A stretch of DNA of 64,000 bases, taken from NCBI GenBank assembly GCA_026182355.1, contig JAPFBL010000034.1, positions 2,984,501 to 3,048,500 of the forward strand, given 5' to 3'. Shown here in pieces: positions 44,693-55,190 of the stretch. The translations under genes were made by a program, and so were the position numbers. Positions within the stretch are counted from its first letter, which is position 1, and each line of letters opens with the position of its first letter. The notes under the pieces were generated by a model that made no database searches, was not told the DNA's origin, and saw nothing but the letters and a program-made list of their open reading frames with translations. Origin of the DNA: Hermatobates lingyangjiaoensis (Eukaryota; Arthropoda; Insecta; Hemiptera; Hermatobatidae).

Positions 44693-44770
44693 TATATTAA
44701 CGAAAGGCCTTAGAGCATTGTTTTAAAAAATTGTTTTCATTGTGGTAAATTAATCCATATATATATATAT
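44505..44770. mobile_element. Foldback PLE ends joined by a 51-A tract, AGGCCT family
   Basis: Left arm GATGGATTAATTTACCATAA to TTAAAACAATGCTCTAAGG and the hammerhead core; right arm TATTAACGAAAGGCCTTAG to GTGGTAAATTAATCCAT. The arms are separated by 51 A at 44640-44690. The right arm starts inside stem II, so only the left arm has the full motif. (TA)n lies on both outer sides. Confidence 0.75.
44594..44627 (-). ncRNA. Hammerhead-like motif, AGGCCT type
   Basis: Minus strand: CTCT (44624-44627), CCGAAGA (44617-44623; U4 is C), extra T, short hairpin GT-ATTA-AC (44608-44615), GAA (44605-44607), palindrome AGGCCT (44599-44604), T, AGAG (44594-44597). Stem I is a perfect 4-bp pair. Stem II is only two pairs. 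Confidence 0.58.
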
Positions 44771-44935
44771 ATACATATATTTCTAAATTTTGGTAGCAGT
44801 CCTTCCTTGACTCAAACATTATTGAAAATGACACCGAACTTAGCTGATACCTGTTTTTCAATTTTTCTAAATAATACTCTCGTAATTTCGTCTATATAAT
44901 TCGTACGTATAATTTATATAATTTCGTATATCACC

Positions 44936-45078
44936 TATAAATGATTAACACTCATCATAGGATGTGAACAACTTCTTGGGTGAATTGTCAATTGACCGAA
45001 TCCTTTCAAATGATTAACACTCATCATCAGGATGTGAACAACTTCTTGGGTGAATTGTCAATTGACCGAATCCTGATT
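44936..45078. repeat. 71-bp tandem duplication
   Basis: AAATGATTAACACTCATCAT to AATTGTCAATTGACCGAATC occurs at about 44938 and again at about 45008. On the minus strand the unit contains CTGATGATGAGTG, then TTTGAAAGGATTC spanning the repeat junction, which looks like a weak hammerhead core. It abuts (TA)n at 45092. Confidence 0.68.
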
Positions 45079-45088
45079 AGAGAGTACA

Positions 45089-45125
<37 letters not shown>

Positions 45126-45153
45126 CAAACCACAACAATAAAGGTGAAAACAA

Positions 45154-45196
45154 GACTAAGATCTTTCAACTGTAACAAGCAATCTTCGTCAGAGTA
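45154..45196 (-). ncRNA. Hammerhead-like motif, AGATCT type (left arm)
   Basis: Minus strand: TACT (45193-45196), CTGACGA (45186-45192), extra A, hairpin weakened by changes, GAA (45165-45167), AGATCT (45159-45164), T, AGTC (45154-45157). Stem I has three of four pairs. Confidence 0.6.
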
Positions 45197-45236
45197 AAAA
45201 CCCAACTGAAAAACAAAAAAACTCAGTTGGGTTTTT

Positions 45237-45279
45237 GACTCTGACGAAGACCGCTTGTTACGGTTGAAAGATCTTAGTC
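45237..45279 (+). ncRNA. Hammerhead-like ribozyme, AGATCT type (right arm)
   Basis: GACT (45237-45240), CTGACGA (45241-45247), extra A, hairpin with ACCG/CGGT, GAA (45266-45268), AGATCT (45269-45274), T (45275), AGTC (45276-45279). Stem I is perfect; this is among the best-kept copies. Confidence 0.72.
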
Positions 45280-45352
45280 TTGTTTTCCATTTTCTTATTG
45301 TGGTTTGATAATTGATTGTAGTTTGACGTGTTTATGTGAAATCTTTATATAT

Positions 45353-45707
45353 ATATTTATAACCCTAGTCGTTCCAGTTCACCCAAAGTCCTTAGTCATT
45401 CTCTGTATTTGCGATTCTTCTGCTATCAGGTGGCGATGCAACAAAACCATAACATATTTGGCTGGGTCGCAAAACCTCCGGTTTGTGGAGTTGTTGCAGC
45501 TAAATCTGCCAAACAGTATCTGAGAGAATATTATGCAAATTAAATTTTTGAGACGAATTAGTAATGAAATTTCAATGTTGTGATTTCCTGTTAGTGTGTG
45601 TGTGTGTGTGTATGTGTGTAGCTGTTTGTTTATCATTTTATGCAAAAATTGCTTATAATTATAATTATAACAATGGTCGAACTACAAAAAGTATTCAGTG
45701 TAGCTGG
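45353..45707. other. Unassigned DNA with a (TG)n run
   Basis: (TG)n at 45594-45622. Nothing else recognised. Confidence 0.45.
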
Positions 45708-45872
45708 CTCTCGATTTATTCACGCGGGAAGTGAATAAATCTGAGCGCGTCGTCCCTCGGAGAAGGACGTTAAACCGTCGGTCCCGAGCCTGTACGATAT
45801 CAGGTACTCGTTACAGATCCCTACTCTAAATACATTTGAGTTAGGCAAAATTTAGGACTCCCACTCAAAATT
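45708..45872 (+). mobile_element. 5'-truncated SINE copy
   Basis: It starts inside the element (CTCGATTTATTCACGCGGGA) and runs through CGTCGTCCCTCGGAGAAGG, CGTTAAACCGTCGGTCCC, to GCAAAATTTAGGACTCCCAC. The tRNA-like head is missing. Sequence is close to the copies at 870-1179 and 47195-47520. Confidence 0.82.
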
Positions 45873-47181
45873 TAGAAATCATCATTACTCGTTGGATGAT
45901 TCGAGGAAACATGTATAATTTAGTGTGCCTATTGATTTAAATATATGATTGAAAATAATAGTACATATAATATCTAATATTAAATACATAAAAGATTTAT
46001 TTCAATTATACAAAGTTTATATTTCTATATAACAAAGCTCTTATTTATGCTTATATCTTCACATTAAGTGTATATACTCACGTTTGCAAAGAAAAGAATA
46101 AAGTCAAACAAGAGTATGTTAATTGTAAAGATATAAGAAAAAAGTGAGATAAGGTTCATGTATGGTGTAAAATGGAAGCCTTAAACCATTAGAAAGTGCC
46201 CTTAGAAGAGTAGGAAATAGTTGCTTTGTGTTAGGACTAAGAAGCCAGATCAGGTCATCTGAGTAGCTCGGCTGGAGACACTATGTCTCAGTAAACATGT
46301 TCAAGAGCAATCGCGCACCGCTTAGCTTGTTATAAAGTATTAGTCTGATTATTCCTGAAGTAAGGCAGTTTAATATTCACCCGCTACGTCATATGGATTG
46401 CGTGTTTCCATTACACATATTTATCCAATCAGTATGTATAATTAAATATTTCTGATATAAATTTAGATAAGAATAATTAAAATAATAATTTTATTATTAT
46501 TTTCCATATAAAACGCATATAATAACATAAATATTATCACCATAAATGTCTACTGATATTATCAGAATATTATACAAGCAAATAGTGGCAGAAATAATGT
46601 TTAAACATGTAATTATAAAAAACAATTTCTCAGTTGTATAAGAATAAAAAAATATGTAAAATTAAATTAATGTAGTGTTGATAATTGTTTGAGTGGAATA
46701 TATTGAAGTGATGGGTGTGTATAAATATTAATTGTTTGAGGGAAACTGGATGTTAATCTGTGATCGTTATGTTACTGATGTGGGAGCTGAAATCCTTCTC
46801 GTGTGAATACTTTGTGGTCACCCACACTTGAAGCTTACATTTCATGAATATTTTAATCAAGCTGCTTTGACTAATCTACTAGGAATGAACAACACGTGTG
46901 GTAACTTAGTGTTGTTTATAGAAACACTCAAGCCTTTGTGTCCTGGAATAGACTATCTTTGCTGAGAGGTAGAGAAATTTACAAATATATCAAGAAGTAA
47001 TTATGGTAATCTGAAATAATGGAAAGTTTAAATATGCTCTTTGTTTTCTCTTAAATGAAAACCTAATGACATTTTTTCTATGAAATAATGAATAAATATT
47101 ATTAAAGTTGATTTCAAAATAATGTTATTGTATGGTTGTGAGGGATTTACTTGACGTGCTGAAAGCAACGATTGCCATTGG
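45873..47181. other. AT-rich DNA, nothing recognised
   Basis: No exon, tRNA or repeat family is visible. 46190-46440 is a little GC-richer without a readable frame. Confidence 0.45.
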
Positions 47182-47533
47182 ATGCAGGCTGTTATGTTAG
47201 GTTAGGTTGTAGTGGGAGTTCCACAAGGGAACACACGTAGGCCGAGCATTGGCCCTTTGTGATACCACACAATGAAGATTGATTCTATAGTGGGAGTCCT
47301 AAATTTTGCCTAACTCAAATGTATTTAGAGTAGGGATCTGTAACGAGTACCTGATATCGTACAGGCTCGGGACCGACGGTTTAACGTCCTTCTCCGAGGG
47401 ACGACGCACTCAGATTTATTCACCTCCCGCGTGAATAAATCGAGGGCCAGGTGAGGATTGAACCCCAGTCCTATCAGTTCAGAGGCGAGCACGTAACCAC
47501 TGAGCTAGCCTGGCCTCTTAATGCAAGCTGTTA
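47182..47533 (-). mobile_element. Full-length SINE with near-perfect target duplication
   Basis: Minus strand: GGCCAGGCTAGCTCAGTGG (A-box-like), CTGGGGTTCAATCCTCACCT (B-box-like), the conserved CGTCGTCCCTCGGAG body and a tail with TTCCCTTGTGGAACTCCCAC. ATGCAGGCTGTTA (47182-47194) and ATGCAAGCTGTTA (47521-47533) are a 13-bp duplication with one mismatch. With the copy at 870-1179 it defines the full unit, including a tail segment GGCCAATGCTCGGCC that other copies lack. Confidence 0.85.
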
Positions 47534-50500
47534 AGCAGACCACGCAAGGCGGGTGAGGCTGATGCATTGCGCCAGGACCCTAAGAGTCTAGTGGCCCTTG
47601 TATATCAAACTTGAACATTCTAAATGGCAATTACGTATGCATTTTTGTATTGTTGAATTTAATAATAAAGAGAATTACACTTGTTACAACCATTACTTCT
47701 CATTCTCTACGGTTACCAGGTGGCCATTTTTTGATCCAAGTTTATAAAAGTTTACTTTTTTTTCAAATAGGTAGTTGCATTTTCTTGTAATTTGGTTATT
47801 TTTCTTACAGAGATATAATCTCCAGGTCACAGAAATGAAAAAAAACAAACTGAAATAATGGACATTATTAACAAGTAAGCTATAAAAAACTGCTCCGTTT
47901 GATGAATTTATTTCCATTTTTTCCCAACGGTCAGATTACAGCAGCAGCTTTTGATATCTCACTCCTCAGTTCTTTGACTCTAACATCATAGCTTTTAAAA
48001 AGTTTATTTTTATTATTCAGAACATGTAATACAGCGTAACTGAATTATCTAGATATGCCATGCGTTGGAAAGGAAGGCCCGGAATCGGTCTTGCATTTTC
48101 CTCAAAACAGCCCTAATGTTAACTGTCATCCGTTGCAATGGAAGTTTGTATTAGAACATGTGGGGCGTTTTGGTTTTCACTAAATGAAAATTCTTTATTC
48201 ACTTGTGGTTATTGTTCAGAAAAGACATTGGTTTAAGATGCCAAGACGATTTGATATTGGTGCGTATAGAGAAGGATATCGTGTCTCGGGGCTGTAGGGC
48301 AGCACCGACCGGATGTGGGGTATTTCTCGAAATGGGCTAGCTGTAAAGCACATGCTATGTATTCTTAAACCTCCTCTCTTCAAAACCTCTATACATGCCA
48401 CATAACATATGTACTGTTTTAGGCGAAAAATATTTAACTTTGCACTTGCAAACTTTTTCTGTGTATTCAGTATTCTAAAGGCAACCTAAAGGCTGACTTC
48501 AAAGCCATTATACGTTGCTGTGCAAACAATAAAATATGCAGTTTAATTTACGTTACTTCCAAATTACGGAAATGCCTAGAAGTTTGTTTCAAATAAGTTA
48601 ACTCAATTAATTTTGAAAATTAAAAGTTTTCCTTTATACGAATTTAATATTTCAATTCAAGTATTGATTAAACTTTAAAATAACTTTCCGAATACTTGGT
48701 CTTAATTTAATAGGATTTAAATAGAATGCCTAATCATCTTGCTTGAAAATATTTTACAGTTTAGAGAATATTTTAAGAGCATAATATAAAATTTCTTCCC
48801 GTTTAGGGGTTGTGGTAGTTTAGGGTGGGTGAGGAGGCATTGTTGAGAAGGTTGGGAAGAGGGAGTAAAACTTTGAGCATTATATTTGATTTTTAAAGGA
48901 GGATTAGGGTAAGAAGAAGGAAGCAAGTAACTTGACGTTGAACAGAGTCTCATCCAAGAATGATTTAGTTTGTAAGAAGGGTGCATTAAACGGATCATGT
49001 ATCTTAGAAGTGGTTGCTTTGCGGGGGGGTGCGACTGAAATCATAAAGATGGCACCGGTTTTAACTTGCTCCAGGCATGGGTTTTGAATTTATTCAAGGC
49101 ACGGTCTGTTAGTTGATTTACATGGTTCCATATCAGATGCAAGGTAAGGAAAAAGTGGGAGGAAAATAAAATTCCTTTGAAGCCTTAAATCGTCTTATAG
49201 TGACAGCTCTTTGCAAATGTGTCTAACAATTTCCACTTGCAAATCATCCATTTTTTATTCCTCACTTCTAATTTTTCACATAAAATTTTCAAGACATTAC
49301 AATAAGCTTATTTTTTTATGTCTTTAAAGCGTATGTAGGAAAATCAAAAATTCTATTTAAACATAATATATTACATCTTCATCCAGTAAATTATTTTAAA
49401 AGTATATCAAAGAATTGAATACATCAAAACCAAATTTTTATCAAATCACATAATCCATCTGAACCTGCTGACTTCGTTTCTTAATGAATATCAATATCCC
49501 TATGTTACTAAGTATATCAGAATTTCGAATGTGCCGCACGACTTTTCTAGGTTTATGTTATTTATGTTAAAAAATTAAAGAAAATTTATCTAATTTATGT
49601 TATCTAAGCTTTTATGATATTTTCGTATATCTGAAACTTCTAGTTAAGTATATCTTATATAAAGGTGTTTGAAACCAACTTTTTTCACTTAAGGAAGTGT
49701 ATAAGAACCATTTTTAACTGGTTTTGAATCGAAATCTTTTTACCTATCCTTCAGGCATTCTCAGAGCGTGGTGAATAACCTCAAAGACAGTATCGTAACC
49801 AGGATGTGCCCAGTAGATCATCCACAACTAATAAACACAACACGAGTGATCACATTCCCTGAGAACAGACATTAGTTGTTACAAGTTAAGTTGTGGTATA
49901 TACTCTCCGTGCATTAATTCTTCTTTCCGTAACATTGTGGTCTGTCCTAAAATAGTTGGATAAACACATCTTTATATTAGTTCTCGTTTAATAGATTGCA
50001 ATGTATCGTTTTCATAAGTTCCTTTGAAATTTAAGAACCAGCCTAGAGTGATTTCTTTGGACTTAAAAATTTTTCAGTGTTATTAAATAAATTTAGGTAG
50101 CTAATTGTGTTAGTTATATATCCTTAAGAGCATGCCTATGACTTTTGAAGATGCGGATTTATTAATAAACCTTTCATGTTACTACAGATAGTAGATAAAA
50201 AGTTTTTTTTGCAATATAATATTACTAATTTAATATTAATATTGCACTTTATTACTATATATTATAAATGCAAGTTCATGAAATATCCATATTAAGTCGA
50301 TGCTTAATATGAACTTTTTTTTATCGTCCAGAGAAGTGACAAAATTATTAGCTTCATCAATATTACCCAACAACAATGTGGTTCTTAAAAACACCTTGAA
50401 CTATATGTCTGGCGGTCAGACTTTTTAGACTCGCAGATGAATCAAGCAGACTGATTACATCTCTCTGTTTAGACAACTATACCTCACAGGCGGAAAACAT

Positions 50501-51409
50501 AAAATGCAACTTTGGCTTGTGCTTCCTTTTTTAGTTTCATGAATCGTATTCTTCTCACCTACGATGTTATTCTTTAAACATATTTTTTATTATAGCTTTA
50601 AAAACCATTAGTTTTTAAAACCAAATTGTAATAAAAAGAAATCTATTTGAAAAACAAGTAAATATTAAAAAAAACAACAAATAATGGAGTTATATAATTA
50701 TAAAAAGTTAACTTTTCAGTTTATTATGATTGGTCAAACTACGAGACTTGTATCGTGTCCACAAGGTTTTGGAATCAGTCAATAATACAAATTTTATCTT
50801 TTAAGGCTAAATGGAACTTTTAGGTTATTAGAAACATCTGGGATTCTTTTCATATAATGCTGCTGTTAGTTTCATTATTACAATAAATTACACTCTAGAA
50901 TTTGTCTAGAGTGTAATAGTGTCTAGAATGACATATTGGCCAAAAAAGTAACTTTCTCGTGAAGAAATATTGCTCAAAAACAATACAGTATCTACTGTAT
51001 AGAGGCAGTTTCGGGATAAAATATGCATTTGATCTGTTTGACACATTCGCACAAATACAGCTACGCACTCACAGACACGGACACACACACACAGCCAGAC
51101 ACAATCGGAAAAACATTAACACTATACTTTCGGTATCCCAAACAGTGTACTTAAATCTCGAGATTATGACACATTTTTAATGAATATTGCACATTTCTTA
51201 TTATAATGTAAAATAACAACTTATATCAGGTAATAATATTGCTTTCGTAAATTCGTAAAAATTGAAAAAAAAAAAGAGAAATATTCCGTATCATATTTAA
51301 TATTTTAAATAATATATAATATTAATTATTATATATTATATATTATTATAATACATAATTTAATATTATAATGTATTAAAAAAGCGAGCAACTAGAAAAG
51401 TTATTTCTA
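47534..51409. other. AT-rich, unassigned DNA
   Basis: A CA-rich patch (51060-51095) and an AT palindrome (51298-51370) are visible. GC-richer patches at 47540-47605 and 48240-48330 have no family match. Open frames here are chance frames. I see no exon. Confidence 0.4.
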
Positions 51410-51680
51410 ATTTAATACTTAGTTTTTCTGTTTTAAAATTTCATACTTCTGTAAGTTCTCTAACTGACCTATTTTCCAAATTTCTATTGCAATTTATTAT
51501 TTGTAACTAATTGCGCTTTTTATGTATGTTTGATTTTTTAATGATTAAATTATTTCTTATACTTCCTCTGTTTTGTAGGCCTATTATAAAGGTTTTAAAT
51601 TAAAAAAACTGAAACGTTGGCAATGCGAGTTTAATTTGAACATGAAAAACTGACCAAGTCTTGATAAACTTTAATTTTGT
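51410..51680 (+). repeat. Second copy of the 38572-38830 repeat
   Basis: It shares ACTTAGTTTTTCTGTTTT, TTATTTGTAACTAATTGCGC, CTTCCTCTGTTTTGTAGGCC and GAAACGTTGGCAATGCGAG. GGCC before and GAAACGTTGGC after the central part fit a worn hammerhead frame (GAA, palindrome ACGT, T, GGC), but the CTGANGA core is gone. Confidence 0.6.
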
Positions 51681-52739
51681 TTCTGCTTCACCGTCGATAC
51701 ATTTATCAATATTTATATGTACATACTTCATCATCTTCGTTTGTATCATGGTAAAATATTAAAATTATGTTTGCAAGTTCTGAGAACATATATACCTCTT
51801 AACAATCTGAAAATAATTTGTTCATAATTACTTTACTTTGCTTGCAGTCAAGTAATAAGGTAATTTGGTTTTCCTTATTCAGAAGTGGCGTTATTTTAAA
51901 GCTAAAGCCCTGTCTAAATGGTATTTCTGAACCAAACACTTTCAATTATTACTGCAATATTTTCACTGTTGACTTAAGCAGTTCAAGACCTGATTAAAAG
52001 TCAAGGAAACCACACGGCTTAAATTGAATTAACTCTTCGTCCACCTTTTCTAAAATTAGTCTTCAAAAATTCCGTTATAATCAAAACTGTTTTAATTAAA
52101 ATTTAGACCAAGTTAAATTAAAAAAATATTTAGAACTTGAATTAAATGGATCAACCATATAATGGGATCCATCTCATTTGTAATTGTAAATATATTTAAA
52201 CAACATGTGATCCCTTTGTGATGGAAGATGAAAAGGTATTATTTATCACGTATTATAAATATAAGCTCTAAGTGGTAATGTTTCATTATAACCATTTTAG
52301 ATTAAATAGAAATATTGTACATTATTATATACATATCGTAATTGTACACGTGATCTAATTCGTATGCATCGATTGAATACCATATCACGGCCATCCCCAT
52401 TAATGCTGTCATCATTTGACTATTTGTGTTTATTGTTTTATTTACTTCTGGGAATTTGTATTGCTACCTTATTTGTTATCCACAAAGTAAAATGTATGAC
52501 TCATTTTTTATTCTGCTCTCATTACTAATGTTGCAAATAGCAGATGGTGAGATTTGCTCACAGTCATGTGTGAACAGCACCCAATGATCCTTAACTTCCG
52601 TGATTTAGGAATTACTGGCTTAACCAACATGACTATTACTGCTGGCACTATTCAGAACATAATTTCAAAATGTTTCAATTTTGATATACAATTTTTTAAT
52701 TTTTTTTTCTTTTCATTACTAAGCTTACGAAATACAATA
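51681..52739. other. AT-rich DNA, nothing recognised
   Basis: No feature supported. Confidence 0.45.
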
Positions 52740-52912
52740 TAGTATACTTTTATATTGAGTAACTTTCCCATCATGCATAATTGCTCCCAAAGAATAGGGT
52801 TCATCTGCACTATGAGGCCCATTTTTCTGTATGATATCAATTTGATTCATTGTGGAGTGTAGCGTAAACACAGCTTTTGGATACACACCCACCCACACTC
52901 ACACACATACAC

Positions 52913-53010
<98 letters not shown>

Positions 53011-53115
53011 TTAATAAAACGTCATAAAACGACTTTTGAGACTTTTAAACTTGTAAATCAATCAAAATTCACGAAATTGAATTTTTTCATGATCACTATA
53101 CTTTAGTTTTATAAT
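52740..53115 (-). repeat. R1 repeat, outer part, with a (CA)n(GA)n insert
   Basis: Plus-strand reading: AACTTTCCCATCATGCATAA, GAGGCCCATTTTTCTGTATG, then (CA)n at 52875-52945 and (GA)n at 52952-53006, then ACGTCATAAAACGACTTTTG and ATGATCACTATACTTTAG. The order equals 31870-32185. The simple repeat sits where the other R1 copies carry (CACC)n or (TG)n. Confidence 0.75.
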
Positions 53116-53271
53116 TAATTATGATAATAAATTATGACTTACAAAATTCACATTTACTACTGTTCTATGGAGCCAATGTTTGACTGGTTTGTAATTCACT
53201 ACCAGTTTTAGCTTTAAGTGAAGGGAGTTACCGGGGTTAATAAACTTGAAATGTTTAAAAAATTATGTCAC

Positions 53272-53430
53272 TATTCATTCTTAGAGTAAACATCTTTAAC
53301 AAGTACCCGACATCATTCAGTAACAGATTCAACGGTATTAACTCCATATTTTCTGAGAAATAACATGTATAAGATTTGCTATCTCCCACGAGAAGAACTT
53401 TTGCGTGAGATTTGGCCAAGTGTGAACCTC
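53272..53430 (-). mobile_element. Strongly diverged SINE remnant
   Basis: TTAGAGTAAACATCTTTAAC, AAGTACCCGACATC and TTTTCTGAGAAATAACATGT follow the block order of the SINE body. The head is not recognisable. Confidence 0.45.
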
Positions 53431-53889
53431 CCACTCTTCAAAAGAAAAAAAAAAAGACCAATTCTTTGGCTTCTCTCATCTTTTTTTATGCTTTATATAG
53501 TAGATTATTTATTGTATACAAATAAGTGTCTTTTTCATTCTTCTTACCAAATAAATTTTAACGTTTAACTTTAAATTCCCCTACAATTCTAACAAGAGAA
53601 TGAGATTGATTAAAAAGTTTGCGGATTATATATTTTCCTAAAAACATGATTTTGAAAATATTTTAAGTTTTAATGGAAATGGCAATTATAATGGAATTAA
53701 TTTGAATAATATTAATTTAAGCAGATTTAATAATTTAGTGGCAAAATGTTGAACAATTTTCTTGTCGACTGCTTTCACCATGGATGAGTTTATCAACAGC
53801 AAAGAATCGATAGCAGGGCTTTCAAGAGCCCTTGTGTACACTGAAAATTAAATTTTCTCTTGAAAACTCGACCCAATATTAAATCTTTA
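53431..53889. other. AT-rich DNA, nothing recognised
   Basis: No feature supported. Confidence 0.45.
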
Positions 53890-54770
53890 ACAATGAGATC
53901 AAAAAATAATATTGCATTACTATGAGTAAAATATTGTGTTTGTGAAAAAAATCCATCTCGAGATTTTTTGACAGATTTACAGGTTTTGACGTCCTCAAAG
54001 TCGTTTTATGATGTTTTTCTGATGAGATGTGCGGGGGCGTGGGTGGGGAAGAGGTCGGTGGTCGGGTATGATCCAATAGCTCCTGAGCACACTACAATCC
54101 ACAATCTTTGATTGTTCAAAGTCATATTCTACACGAATATGGACGTCATTGCACAAATAAACTTTATGTTTGGAAGTAAATATGCGTGATAGAGAAGTCA
54201 TTTTCTTCACCAAAATGTGTTTTCAGACAACATTTTTGTTCTCTGAAATTACTAACTTAAAAGTCTTAAAATTTTTAGCGTTATCATAAAAGTGATAAAC
54301 AAAAAAACTGATGCAATCATTATATTTTAAAAACAGCTAGAAATATTTTTTAAATAAAATGTAAAAACGTTTACTTATGATTCGATCTGAAAGCTTCTGA
54401 AGAGAATGGAAGACATACTGTCTCACGGATCAAAATAAACCCATACCTATAAATTGAGCATTACATGGGGAATAACTTGAAGTAACTTTTTTCAAAATTG
54501 CATACACCAATATGGCGTTAGAGTACCTTTTCTATTTTCAAAAAATGTTTTTTTTAATGCCTAACAGCTTATGAAAAGGCAATGAAATGTTATCAATAAA
54601 TTGAACAGAGAATTAGCGATTTACGAAAAAAAAAGTCCTGACATTTTAATTACCGCAAAACGTATAATGCAAGTACAGCTATAACGACTGAATATTCATC
54701 TTGGACTAATAGATCACCTGTTATACTTGTCGGTTATTTTGCCATTTATTTATATTGTATACATTCACTT
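53890..54770 (+). repeat. R1 repeat, long copy
   Basis: It runs from GTGAAAAAAATCCATCTCGA through TCGTTTTATGATGTTTTTC, a GT/G-rich simple stretch (54028-54062), CACTACAATCCACAATC, to AGATCACCTGTTATACTTGT near 54715. Blocks match 28980-29700 and, inverted, 31340-32130. With the minus-strand copy at 52740 it makes a second inverted R1 pair about 0.8 kb apart. Confidence 0.72.
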
Positions 54771-54885
54771 TTTGAGTGAATCCACTTGAAATAAAATAGA
54801 TTTTTAGAGCTTTAATGAACGAAATTGAAAATATTTAATGAGTTAATATGTGTTATAAGATATATAGTGCCACTTTTGAGGGATC

Positions 54886-55190
54886 CAGATTAGCTCAGAG
54901 ACAACGTGCTGGCCTCTGAACTGGTAACTCGGGAGTTCAATACCCATTCCATCTTTATTTATTCACTTGAGATGTGACTAAATCTGAGCATGTAGTCCAT
55001 CACAGGGGACGTTAAAACATTGGTACGATATCACGTACTCTTAAAGATCTCCACTCTAAACACACTTGAGTCAGGTAAAATTTAGGACTTCCAATGTAGA
55101 ATCAATGGGAGATACAATATACCATCGAGAAAATAGCATGAGTGAGCTGACTTTGTAAGTCGCTCAGTCCTCTAGAAAACAAAAAAATAA
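54886..55190 (+). mobile_element. SINE copy
   Basis: Head CCAGATTAGCTCAGAGAC with B-box-like GGGAGTTCAATACCC, body AAATCTGAGCATGTAGTCCA then GGGGACGTTAAAAC, and tail TAAAATTTAGGACTTCCAAT ending in GAGCTGACTTTGTAAGTCGC. The tail resembles the one at 8825-8850. Moderately diverged. Confidence 0.78.

Larger units (their letters stand above)
45088..45352. mobile_element. Foldback PLE ends, AGATCT family, both motifs kept
   Basis: After (TA)n at 45092-45123: left arm ACAAACCACAACAATAAAGG to CTAAGATCTTTCAACTG; right arm GGTTGAAAGATCTTAGTCTT to TTATTGTGGTTTGATAATTG, then TTTATGTGAAATC. The centre is ACCCAACTGAAAAACAAAAA then ACTCAGTTGGGT. Both arms keep a hammerhead-like motif. Confidence 0.78.

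Noticed and set aside
52852..53106. Open frame rich in His-Thr and Arg-Glu repeats
   Set aside because: It is translated (CA)n and (GA)n microsatellite within an R1 repeat.
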